A stretch of DNA of 64,000 nucleotides from Sinorhizobium sp. 6-70 (lineage in GTDB: Bacteria; Pseudomonadota; Alphaproteobacteria; Rhizobiales; Rhizobiaceae): positions 124,001 through 188,000 of the forward strand of contig NZ_JASKLS010000004.1 in the NCBI RefSeq assembly GCF_030124375.1. The letters run 5' to 3'. Numbering within the stretch: the stretch's first letter is position 1; every line of letters begins with the position of its first letter. A model generated the notes under the pieces. That model was given only the letters and a program-made list of their open reading frames with translations. It was not told where the DNA came from and did no database searches. Below are positions 1-7,773 of the stretch, piece by piece. Made by a program: the position numbers and the translations under genes.

Positions 1-42
1 CGGGACGCGGGCGGAAAACCGCGCACACTTTCCTCCCCCGCT

Positions 43-1179
43 CTATTCCGTAAGAATGTCGCGGCTGACGTCGGTGATGCTGCGCTTGCCGCAGAGTGCC
101 ATGGTGATGTCCATCTCCTTGCGGATGATGTCGAGCGCGAGCGTCACGCCCTCCTTGCCCATGGCGCCAAGGCCGTAGAGGAAGGGGCGGCCGATGAACG
201 TCCCTTTCGCACCGAGCGCGATCGCCTTCAGCACATCCTGGCCCGAGCGGATGCCGCCATCGAGATGGACTTCGATCTGGTGTCCGACGGCATCGACGAT
301 GCGTGGCAGCATGCTGATCGACGAGGGCGCTCCGTCAAGCTGGCGGCCGCCGTGGTTCGAAACGACGATCGCGTCGGCACCGGTTTTGGCGGCCATCTTC
401 GCATCCTCGGGATCGAGGATCCCCTTGAGGATCAGCGGGCCGCCCCAGCGCTCCTTGATCCATTCGACGTCCTTCCAGGAAAGCTGCGGATCGAACTGCT
501 CGTTGGTCCAGGCGCCGAGCGACGAAAGATCGGTGACGCTTTTGGCGTGACCGACGATGTTGCGGAAGGTGCGGCGGTTGGTGCCGAGCATCTTCATGCA
601 CCAGCCGGGCCGGGTTGCCATCTGCCAGAGGTGCTTCGGCGTCATGCGCGGCGGCGCGGAAAGGCCATTGCGCAGGTCCTTGTGGCGCTGGCCGAGGATC
701 TGCAGATCGAGTGTCAGCACCAGCGCCGAGCATTTCGCCGCCTTCGCCCGGTCGATGAGGTTGAGCACAAATTCCCGCTCGCGCATCACATAAAGCTGGA
801 ACCAGAAGGGCTTGGTGGTGACCGAGGCGACATCCTCGATGGAGCAGATGCTCATGGTCGAAAGCGTGAAGGGTACCCCGAAAGCTTCCGCGGCCTGTGC
901 CGCCAGCATTTCTCCGTCGGCATGCTGCATGCCGGTAAGGCCTGTCGGCGCAAGGGCGACCGGCATCGACACCTTCTGGCCGATCATCGTCGTTTCCAGG
1001 GAGCGGTTGCTCATGTCGACCAGCACCCGCTGACGCAACTTGATCTTCGAAAAATCCTCCTCGTTGGCGCGATAGGTTCCCTCCGTCCAGGCGCCGCTGT
1101 CGGCATAGTCGAAGAAGAGTTTTGGAACACGCCGCTTGGCAAGCGCCTTGAGGTCGCGGATTTCGAGGATTTGCGTCAT
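43..1179 (-). CDS. lldD: FMN-dependent alpha-hydroxy acid (L-lactate) dehydrogenase
   Basis: This 378-residue protein belongs to the FMN-dependent alpha-hydroxy acid dehydrogenase family, which oxidises L-lactate (or a similar 2-hydroxy acid) to the 2-keto acid and passes electrons to the membrane quinone pool. The N-terminus has the family pattern around FFDYADSGAWTE, LAPTG occurs near residue 76, and the catalytic motif SNHGGRQLDGAPS places the active-site histidine at about residue 276, followed by an arginine. Length is typical. I start at the ATG giving MTQILEIRDL, preceded by GATGAGG. An in-frame ATG 33 bases further upstream also has a GAGGG, so the start is not certain. The exact substrate (lactate, glycolate or mandelate) cannot be fixed from sequence. 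It lies downstream of guaD on the same strand, with a palindromic repeat between them. Confidence 0.85.
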   Translation of the reverse strand: MTQILEIRDLKALAKRRVPKLFFDYADSGAWTEGTYRANEEDFSKIKLRQRVLVDMSNRSLETTMIGQKVSMPVALAPTGLTGMQHADGEMLAAQAAEAFGVPFTLSTMSICSIEDVASVTTKPFWFQLYVMREREFVLNLIDRAKAAKCSALVLTLDLQILGQRHKDLRNGLSAPPRMTPKHLWQMATRPGWCMKMLGTNRRTFRNIVGHAKSVTDLSSLGAWTNEQFDPQLSWKDVEWIKERWGGPLILKGILDPEDAKMAAKTGADAIVVSNHGGRQLDGAPSSISMLPRIVDAVGHQIEVHLDGGIRSGQDVLKAIALGAKGTFIGRPFLYGLGAMGKEGVTLALDIIRKEMDITMALCGKRSITDVSRDILTE

Positions 1180-1245
1180 GGGAACGGCCTCATCGATGGA
1201 TGACGACTGCATGTTCCCTCAAGTCGGGACGACTTAAGGGCAAGT

Positions 1246-1308
1246 CATGCAGCAACTCAAAGTGCTACGGCGACCTTCGTGCGTCTTCTAAGACGCAAGG
1301 CGCTGTAG
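1246..1308. repeat. Palindromic intergenic repeat, copy 1
   Basis: This element starts with CATGCAGCAACTCAAAGTG, continues with CTACGGCG, has an inverted core GCGTCTT/AAGACGC, and ends GGCGCTGTAG. The same layout recurs at 9323-9390, 16195-16238, 21567-21657, 27569-27630, 32552-32645 and, partly, 33931-33946. It lies between lldD and guaD and probably folds as a hairpin in RNA. Confidence 0.8.
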
Positions 1309-1355
1309 GGGCCATTATCACGATTTGGGAAGACGCGTAATAGCTGTTGGGAGAG

Positions 1356-1378
1356 AGAGGTCAAAAAAATTGACCTCT
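1356..1378. other. Hairpin at the 3' end of guaD
   Basis: A perfect 9-bp inverted repeat, AGAGGTCAA and TTGACCTCT, flanks a 5-base A loop just beyond the guaD stop codon. On the guaD transcript it would form a stem with a U-rich loop. There is no U tract after the stem, so it may stabilise the 3' end rather than terminate transcription. Confidence 0.4.
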
Positions 1379-1386
1379 TCGTCGAC

Positions 1387-2703
1387 TCAGTTGGTACCGA
1401 GCGAAGATTTGGCAGGGCGGCCGGCCACATAGGTCTCCACGATCGCCCGATCGTCCCCCATCGTCTGTAGCAGGAAGAGCTCATCGGCCAGCGAATTGAC
1501 CACTTCGGCACGCAGCGCCATGGCCGGCGTCGCCGCCATGTTCAGCACTGTTAGGTCTGCATCGGTGCCCGGCTCCAGCGTGCCGATGCGATCGACAAGC
1601 GATAGCGCCTCGGCATTGCCGCGGGTCATCAGGTAGAAGCTATCGAAAGGGTTCAGTCGCTCGCCCTGCAACTGCAGGATCTTGTAGGCCTCGTCGAGCG
1701 TCTTGAGCATAGAGTAGCTGGTGCCGCCGCCGATATCGGAGGCGACGGAGACGCGCACCGGTTTCTGCCGGCGCGTCAGGGCGCGCAGCGGAAAAAGACC
1801 GGACCCCAGGAAAAGATTCGACGTCGGGCAGAATACCGCGACGGATCCCGTTTCGCTCATGGCATCGGCTTCGCGGTCCGAAAGATGGATGCAATGGCCG
1901 AAGAGGCTCTTCGGTCCAAGCAGGCCGTAGCGGGCGTAGACGTCGGTGTAGTCCTTCGCTTCCGGATAGAGCTCGCAGGTGTAAGTGATTTCGTCGCGGT
2001 TTTCGGAAAGATGCGTCTGGACATGCAGGTCGGGAAACTCGCCGACGAGCGATTTCGCGACCTCCATCTGCTCCGGCGTCGAGGTGATGGCGAAACGCGG
2101 CGTGATGGCGACGTGGTTGCGGCCCTTGCCGTGCCAGTCCGCGATGACCGCCCGCGTTTCGTCATAGCTCATCTGAGGGGTGTCGAGCAGGCCTTGTGGT
2201 GCGTTGCGGTCCATCATCACCTTGCCGCCCACCATGCACATATTGCGCTTCCGGCTTTCGGCGAAGAAGGCGTCGGCGGAGGCCTTGTGGACGGAGCAAT
2301 AGGCAGTCGCCGTCGTCGTCCCTTGGCGGATCATCTCGTCGAAGAAATGAACGGCCATGCGTTCGGCATGCGCCGTTTCGACGAACCGGCATTCCTCCGG
2401 GAACGTGTAGGTGTTCAGCCATTCGAGCAGGTTGGCGGCATAGGACGCCATGACCTGCATCTGCGGGAAATGAAGATGCGTGTCGATGAAGCCGGGCATG
2501 ATCAGATGTGGGCGATGATCGATCTCCGTCACGCCCTCCGGCGCTGCGGCCTTCACCACCGCATACGGGCCGGACGCCTCGATCACGCCGTCCCGGATGA
2601 GAAGCGCGCCATCGCTTTCATAGGAATAGGCCGCGCTGTCGTCGATGGCTTGCGGGGCACGGTTGAAGCTCAAGAAGCGGCCGCGAACGAGGGTGGTTGT
2701 CAT
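1387..2703 (-). CDS. guaD: Guanine deaminase
   Basis: The 438-residue product is an amidohydrolase of the guanine deaminase type, converting guanine to xanthine and ammonia. The metal-binding motif [11 protein letters not shown] puts the first two histidine ligands at about residues 76 and 78, and later motifs include QTHLSEN, FGHCIHLSD and FCPTSNLFLGSG, all characteristic of GuaD. The start (MTTTLVRGRF) overlaps the stop of puuD as ATGA, which indicates translational coupling; the open frame extends upstream but only as overlap with puuD. Together with puuD and XdhAB in this window it forms a purine breakdown route from guanine through xanthine to oxidised urate. Confidence 0.93.
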   Translation of the reverse strand: MTTTLVRGRFLSFNRAPQAIDDSAAYSYESDGALLIRDGVIEASGPYAVVKAAAPEGVTEIDHRPHLIMPGFIDTHLHFPQMQVMASYAANLLEWLNTYTFPEECRFVETAHAERMAVHFFDEMIRQGTTTATAYCSVHKASADAFFAESRKRNMCMVGGKVMMDRNAPQGLLDTPQMSYDETRAVIADWHGKGRNHVAITPRFAITSTPEQMEVAKSLVGEFPDLHVQTHLSENRDEITYTCELYPEAKDYTDVYARYGLLGPKSLFGHCIHLSDREADAMSETGSVAVFCPTSNLFLGSGLFPLRALTRRQKPVRVSVASDIGGGTSYSMLKTLDEAYKILQLQGERLNPFDSFYLMTRGNAEALSLVDRIGTLEPGTDADLTVLNMAATPAMALRAEVVNSLADELFLLQTMGDDRAIVETYVAGRPAKSSLGTN

Positions 2704-3932
2704 CGTGTCTCCCCGACGGCGCTTTCGTACCAGGCGGTCAGCAGCCTGCGTTCGTCCGCCGTCATATCGGTTATGTTGCCGGGCGGCATGGCATGGCTGC
2801 GCCCGGCCTGGATATAGATTTCGCGCGCGTGGGCGGCAATCTCCGCGTCGCTGTCGAATATGACCTCCTTTGGCGCCCGGGCAATGCCCTCGTAAGCGGG
2901 CTCGGCTGCGTGGCACATGCTGCAGCGGGTCGAGATCGTATCCTTCACTGCCGGAAAATGCGCGTTCTCGACAAAGCGCCTGAAGACTGGCGCGGCTTCA
3001 GCTTGTTCCTCGCCCGTCAATACCTTCGGCACTGTCGAGAGCCACATGATCAGGATGAAGAGGATTACGGTGACGATCCAGGTCCAGGTCGGCTCGCCCT
3101 TGCGCGCATGGGTGGTGTTGAACCAGTGGCGGATAGTCACCCCCATCAGGAAGACGAGCGCTGCGATGATCCAGTTGAAAGCCGTCGCGAAGGCCAGCGG
3201 ATAGTGGTTCGACAGCATGAAGAAGATGACCGGCAACGTCAGGTAGTTGTTGTGGAGGGAGCGCTGCTTGGCCTGGGCGCCGAGCTTCGGATCCGGCGTG
3301 CGGCCGGCGATCAGATCGGCCACGACGATCTTCTGGTTGGGAATGATGATGAAGAAGACGTTGGCCGACATGATGGTCGCGGTGAAGGCGCCAAGATGCA
3401 GGAAGGCGGCGCGACCGGTGAACACCTGCGTGTAACCCCAGGCCATGGCGACGAGCACGACATAAAGCAGGGCCATCAGCCCCCAGGTGTTCTTGCCGAT
3501 CGGCGATTTGCAGAGAAGGTCATAAAGCACCCAGCCGAGCCCAAGCGAGGCGAGCGAGATCAGGATCGCCTTCGTCGCCGAGATGTCGAGCACATGACGG
3601 TCGATCAGGAAAAGATCGGCGCCGCCATAATAGACGATGCAGAGCATGGCGAAGCCGGAGAGCCACGTCATGTAGGATTCCCATTTGAACCAGGTGAGAT
3701 GCTCCGGCATCGCCTCCGGTGCGACCAGGTATTTCTGGATATGGTAGAAGCCGCCGCCATGCACCTGCCATTCCTCGCCATAGGCGCCGGGGGGAAGGTG
3801 GTCGCGCTTCACCAGGCCGAGGTCGAGCGCGATGAAATAGAAGGATGAGCCGATCCAGGCGATTGCCGTCACGACATGCAGCCAGCGGGCGGCGAAGGCC
3901 AGCCATTCCCAGGCAATGGCGAATTCGTACAT
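2700..3932 (-). CDS. puuD: Membrane-bound urate hydroxylase with C-terminal cytochrome c domain
   Basis: This 410-residue protein matches PuuD, the integral-membrane urate oxidase that hydroxylates urate to 5-hydroxyisourate and sends electrons to the respiratory chain rather than making hydrogen peroxide. It starts with MYEFAIAWEWLAFAARWLHVV, has about eight hydrophobic helices up to roughly residue 300, and carries a c-type heme motif CSMCH at residues 337-341, with a possible axial methionine in HAMPPGNIT near residue 382. The cytochrome domain is a hallmark of the family first described in Agrobacterium. It is followed by guaD with an ATGA overlap and preceded by a LysR gene on the same strand. 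A soluble uricase is not seen in the window. Confidence 0.92.
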   Translation of the reverse strand: MYEFAIAWEWLAFAARWLHVVTAIAWIGSSFYFIALDLGLVKRDHLPPGAYGEEWQVHGGGFYHIQKYLVAPEAMPEHLTWFKWESYMTWLSGFAMLCIVYYGGADLFLIDRHVLDISATKAILISLASLGLGWVLYDLLCKSPIGKNTWGLMALLYVVLVAMAWGYTQVFTGRAAFLHLGAFTATIMSANVFFIIIPNQKIVVADLIAGRTPDPKLGAQAKQRSLHNNYLTLPVIFFMLSNHYPLAFATAFNWIIAALVFLMGVTIRHWFNTTHARKGEPTWTWIVTVILFILIMWLSTVPKVLTGEEQAEAAPVFRRFVENAHFPAVKDTISTRCSMCHAAEPAYEGIARAPKEVIFDSDAEIAAHAREIYIQAGRSHAMPPGNITDMTADERRLLTAWYESAVGETR

Positions 3933-4019
3933 TCAGGTCCCCTCGTTTTCTTCGTTGACGCAGCTTGCGAGAAAAAACCGAAACGGGGAAGGGCTGTTCT
4001 CGACGATCCACGCCACGGG

Positions 4020-4919
4020 CTAGGCCCCGCCATCCTGTTTGAATTCCGCAAGGATCCAGTCGCGAAAACTGCGAATCTTTGCGACGTTGCGTCGCGCATA
4101 CGGATAGACCAGCCAGTAGTCGTGGCCCTCGCTGCCGCGCAGATCGAAAGGTTGATAAAGCCGACCGAGCGCGACGTCATCGGCGTAGAATTGAGGAGTA
4201 AGGATCGCCACACCTTGCCCGGCGATTGCGGCGCCAGCCTCGAAGGACTGGGCGCCGAGCCGCGTCGGAACCCGGCCTTCGAGATCCGGATCGCGAACGC
4301 CGGCGGCACGGAACCATAGCGGCCACCAACGGTCTTGAGGGTCGATGATGCGGAGCTTCAGGAGATCTCGCGGTTCGCTCAACCCCCCGACCGTAGAAGC
4401 GAGCGCCGGACTGAGCATCGGTGCAAACTCCACCTTCATCAGTCGATGGCTGACGAGACCCGGCCAATCGCCCAACCCGGACCGGATCGCCACGTCGACT
4501 GCCTCTTTGCTGAAGTCGATCATCGCATCGTTCGCCGACAGGCGAACGGCAATGTTGGGATGGGCAAGTTGAAATGAGCCCATATGGCGGGCGAGCCATT
4601 GCGACGCGAAGGTCGCGGTCGAACTGATGAGCAGGGCTGACGCTGCATCGCCGCGCGCCGAGGCAACCGCTTCCTGCAACATCTCGAATGCTTCCGTCAC
4701 CCTGGGCGCCAGCCGCTGGCCGACTTCCGTCAGCGTGACTTGCCGCGGGCGCCTCAGGAACAGCGGCTCGCCGATATTCTCCTCGACGAGCTTGATCTGA
4801 TAGCTGACGGCCGTCTGGGTCATGCCGAGCTCGTTGCCCGCCTTGGTGAAACTACCGAGCCGGGCCGCGGTCTCGAATACCCTTAGTGCGTTCAGCGGGA
4901 ACTGCTTCGACATTTTCAT
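4020..4919 (-). CDS. LysR-family transcriptional regulator (GcvA-like)
   Basis: This 299-residue protein has the N-terminal winged-helix domain of LysR regulators (FPLNALRVFETAARLGSFTKA, then TQTAVSYQIKLVEENIGEPLF) followed by a periplasmic-binding-like effector domain. The sequence resembles the GcvA/AmpR branch. I start at MKMSKQFPL because AAGAGAG lies 7-8 bases upstream; an ATG two codons later or seven codons earlier is possible. The gene lies 87 bases upstream of puuD on the same strand and is divergent from a small DUF1127-like gene. Position suggests control of purine catabolism (puuD-guaD), which is inference. The effector is unknown. Confidence 0.85.
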   Translation of the reverse strand: MKMSKQFPLNALRVFETAARLGSFTKAGNELGMTQTAVSYQIKLVEENIGEPLFLRRPRQVTLTEVGQRLAPRVTEAFEMLQEAVASARGDAASALLISSTATFASQWLARHMGSFQLAHPNIAVRLSANDAMIDFSKEAVDVAIRSGLGDWPGLVSHRLMKVEFAPMLSPALASTVGGLSEPRDLLKLRIIDPQDRWWPLWFRAAGVRDPDLEGRVPTRLGAQSFEAGAAIAGQGVAILTPQFYADDVALGRLYQPFDLRGSEGHDYWLVYPYARRNVAKIRSFRDWILAEFKQDGGA

Positions 4920-5075
4920 GGATAAGCTCTCTTGATGCATGCAGACGGATGTTCGATTGGAATTCGAGCGCCTTTCGCGGCATCCTGCAAGTCGAGTTCA
5001 GCAAATGCAACAGGTGTCTGAATGACTTGCGATGCAATGGAATGCACTGAGAAGAAACCGTTTTTCTCCTTCGAC

Positions 5076-5225
5076 ATGATTTTGCGATTTGCTTCGAGCG
5101 CTCTTGCTTCCGAACGCTCGCGCTCTCGTAGACTGGATGTCGAGGCGTTGTCCGATTACATGAAAAGAGACATGGGTTTTATGGATGGACGTTCGCCGCT
5201 GCGAGACGACGATATGTTCCAATAG
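5076..5225 (+). CDS. Small DUF1127-like protein
   Basis: This is a 49-residue basic protein starting MILRFASSALASERSRSRR and containing LSDYMKRDMGFMDGR, which resembles the conserved C-terminal motif of DUF1127 proteins (a Leu-x-Asp...Arg-Asp-Ile/Met-Gly pattern). Rhizobiales carry many such proteins of about 47-50 residues, and some influence RNA turnover and stress or phosphate responses. The frame continues upstream to ATGs at 5022 and 5037; none has a clear ribosome binding site, and I chose the start giving family length. It is divergent from the LysR gene and convergent with xdhB, 16 bases away. Confidence 0.55.
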   Translation: MILRFASSALASERSRSRRLDVEALSDYMKRDMGFMDGRSPLRDDDMFQ

Positions 5226-5241
5226 TGCTCGCGGCAGCCAA

Positions 5242-7584
5242 TCAACCGCCGCTTTGCCTCAACCGTTCGACCGCCATGAGGATACGCTCCGGCGTTGTCG
5301 GGGCGTCGAGGCGAGGGCATTCGCGGTAGTTGGCGACACTGGCGACCGCCATCGACAGAGCCTCAAGCACCGAGATAGGCAGCATGAAGGGCGGTTCCCC
5401 AACCGCCTTGGATCGTCCGATGGTCATCTCGGCATTCTCCGACCATTCGGCGAGGCGGACGTTGAAGATCTTCGGCCGGTCCGAGGCGAGCGGAATCTTG
5501 TAGGTCGAGGGCGCATGCGTCCTTAAACGTCCTTTGTCGTCCCACCAGAGTTCCTCCGTGGTCAGCCATCCCATGCCCTGGACAAAGCCGCCCTCGATCT
5601 GGCCGAGGTCGATGGCCGGATTGAGCGAGCGACCGACATCGTGCAGCACGTCGACCCGATCGACGAGGTATTCGCCGGTGAGGGTGTCGATCGAGACCTC
5701 GGAGACGGCGGCGCCATAGGCGAAATAATAGAACGGCGTGCCGCGCCCCGTGGCGCGATCCCAGTGAATCTTCGGCGTCTTGTAGAATCCGGCTGCGGAC
5801 AACTGCACACGGGCCGTGTAAGCCTGACGGATGAAATCCGCGAAAGGCACGCGCTCCTCGCCGATCTTTACATGGTTCGCCACGAAGGTGACGCGTTCGG
5901 CGGTCGTCTGCCAGCGCTCGGCCGCGAAGGCGACCAGACGGTCCTTGATCTGACGGGCCGCGTCGAAGGCCGCCATGCCGTTGAGATCCGAGCCCGACGA
6001 GGCCGCGGTCGCCGACGTGTTCGGCACCTTGCCGGTCGTCGTCGCGGTGATCTTCACCCGGTCGATATCGATCTGGAAGCTGTCGGCGAGAACCTGGGCC
6101 ACCTTGGTGTAGAGGCCTTGGCCCATCTCCGTGCCGCCATGATTGAGATGGACCGAGCCATCCTGGTAGATATGCACCAGCGCGCCCGCCTGGTTAAAGG
6201 CAGTCATGGTGAAGGAGATGCCGAATTTCACCGGCGTCAGCGCAATTCCTTTTCGGATCACCCGGCTTGAATTGTTGAAGTCGACGATCGCGGCGCGGCG
6301 CGCCTGGTAATCGGCATCCACCTCCAGCTCGCCGACGATCCGATGGATGATATTGTCCTCGATCTTCTGGTGGTAGGGCGTGATGTCGCGACCGGATCCC
6401 TTCTCGCCGTAGAAGTTCAGCTTGCGGATTTCGAGCGGATCCTTGCCGAGGGCATAGGCGATCTCCTCGATGATGCGCTCGGCGCCGACCATGCCCTGCG
6501 GTCCCCCGAAACCGCGATAGGCGGTGTTGGAGACCGTGTTGGTTTTCAGCGGCTGCGAGGTCAGCTTCACATGCGGGTAGAAATAGGAGCTGTCCGCGTG
6601 GAAGAGCGCCCGGTCGGTCACCGGCCCCGAGAGGTCGGAGGAGTAGCCGCAACGGGCGGCGTAGTTCGCATGGACGGCGTGGATGCGCCCTTCGTCGTCA
6701 AAGCCGATGTCGTAATCGACGAGGAAATCGTGGCGCTTGCCGGTCGCCATCATGTCGTCGTCGCGGTCCGGCCGGAATTTCACGGCGCGGTGAAGCCTTC
6801 GCGCGGCGACGGCGGCAAGTGCCGCGAACTGGTTGCCCTGCGTCTCCTTGCCGCCAAAGCCGCCGCCCATGCGGCGGACGTTCACCGTGATGGCGTTGGA
6901 CGGCACGCCTAGCACATGCGCGACCATATGCTGGATTTCGCTTGGATGTTGCGTCGAGGACCAGACAGTCATCTCGTCGTCTTCGCCGGGAATGGCCAGG
7001 GCCATGTGCCCTTCCAGATAGAAGTGCTCCTGGCCGCCGATCCGCATCCGTCCCTTCAGCCGGCGCGGCGCCCGCTCCAGTTCAGCTTCGGCGTCACCGC
7101 GCTGGAGCGTCAGCGGTTGCGTCACGAGCTCGCCGCCCTGGACCATGGCGTCGGCCACATCGATCAAATGCGGCAGGTCGCGATAGGTGATCTTGGCGAG
7201 CCGCGCGGCACGGCGTGCGATCTCGCGCGTTTCGGCGAACACGGCAAAGGCCGGCTGGCCATGGAACTGCACGCGGCCGTCGGCCAGCACCGGCTCGTCA
7301 TGCAGGTGGCTCGGACTGATGTCGTTTGAATGCGGCATGTCGCGTGCGGTCAGCACGCAGACGACACCGGGCAATGCGGCGACAGCGGAGAGGTCCATCT
7401 CCAGGATCTCGGCATGGGCGCGATCGGTAAGGCCCAGCGCGCCATGAAGCGTGCCGGCGGCCTCGGGCATGTCGTCGATATAGTCTGCCGTTCCCGCCAC
7501 ATGCTTGTGGGCGCTGTCGTGGCGCAGCCGTGTGTGCATCGGGCCAGCGATGGTGGTCTGCTCTTCGAAGGTGGACTTATCCAT
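5242..7584 (-). CDS. xdhB: Xanthine dehydrogenase, molybdopterin-binding subunit
   Basis: This 780-residue large subunit of a bacterial two-subunit xanthine dehydrogenase carries the molybdenum cofactor and oxidises hypoxanthine and xanthine to urate. The first third has GTADYIDDMPE and the a/b hammerhead domain; the molybdopterin domains contain RRMGGGFGGKE, NTAYRGFGGPQG and GGTEMGQGLYTKV, and VGEPPFMLPISV near the C-terminus includes the conserved catalytic glutamate region. The length fits XdhB. It follows xdhA on the same strand, with a 189-base repeat-rich spacer between them. No xdhC (cofactor insertion chaperone) gene is adjacent, which is unusual for a stand-alone operon. Confidence 0.92.
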   Translation of the reverse strand: MDKSTFEEQTTIAGPMHTRLRHDSAHKHVAGTADYIDDMPEAAGTLHGALGLTDRAHAEILEMDLSAVAALPGVVCVLTARDMPHSNDISPSHLHDEPVLADGRVQFHGQPAFAVFAETREIARRAARLAKITYRDLPHLIDVADAMVQGGELVTQPLTLQRGDAEAELERAPRRLKGRMRIGGQEHFYLEGHMALAIPGEDDEMTVWSSTQHPSEIQHMVAHVLGVPSNAITVNVRRMGGGFGGKETQGNQFAALAAVAARRLHRAVKFRPDRDDDMMATGKRHDFLVDYDIGFDDEGRIHAVHANYAARCGYSSDLSGPVTDRALFHADSSYFYPHVKLTSQPLKTNTVSNTAYRGFGGPQGMVGAERIIEEIAYALGKDPLEIRKLNFYGEKGSGRDITPYHQKIEDNIIHRIVGELEVDADYQARRAAIVDFNNSSRVIRKGIALTPVKFGISFTMTAFNQAGALVHIYQDGSVHLNHGGTEMGQGLYTKVAQVLADSFQIDIDRVKITATTTGKVPNTSATAASSGSDLNGMAAFDAARQIKDRLVAFAAERWQTTAERVTFVANHVKIGEERVPFADFIRQAYTARVQLSAAGFYKTPKIHWDRATGRGTPFYYFAYGAAVSEVSIDTLTGEYLVDRVDVLHDVGRSLNPAIDLGQIEGGFVQGMGWLTTEELWWDDKGRLRTHAPSTYKIPLASDRPKIFNVRLAEWSENAEMTIGRSKAVGEPPFMLPISVLEALSMAVASVANYRECPRLDAPTTPERILMAVERLRQSGG

Positions 7585-7608
7585 CTTGTCGATCCCTTTC
7601 GAAGAAAG

Positions 7609-7745
7609 CGCCCCTCATCCGGCCTGCCGGCCACCTTCTCCCCGTTCTGACGGGGAGAAGGAACGTTGCCGTGCCGCCTTTGTCCCCTCTGCCCGCTTGC
7701 GGGGAGAGGGTTAGTCCTCGGGTTAAACCCGAGGAGAGGGGCAAT
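7609..7745. repeat. RIME-like mosaic of palindromes between xdhA and xdhB
   Basis: Three hairpins follow one another: CCTTCTCCCCGT/ACGGGGAGAAGG (about 7634-7661), CCCTCT..GCCCG/CGGGGAGAGGG (about 7684-7710), and CCTCGGGTT/AACCCGAGG (about 7715-7734). The pattern is that of rhizobium-specific intergenic mosaic elements. It separates xdhA from xdhB and may affect their relative expression. Confidence 0.75.
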
Positions 7746-7773
7746 CCCCCGGCACAAGCTTCGAACGCCGTAC

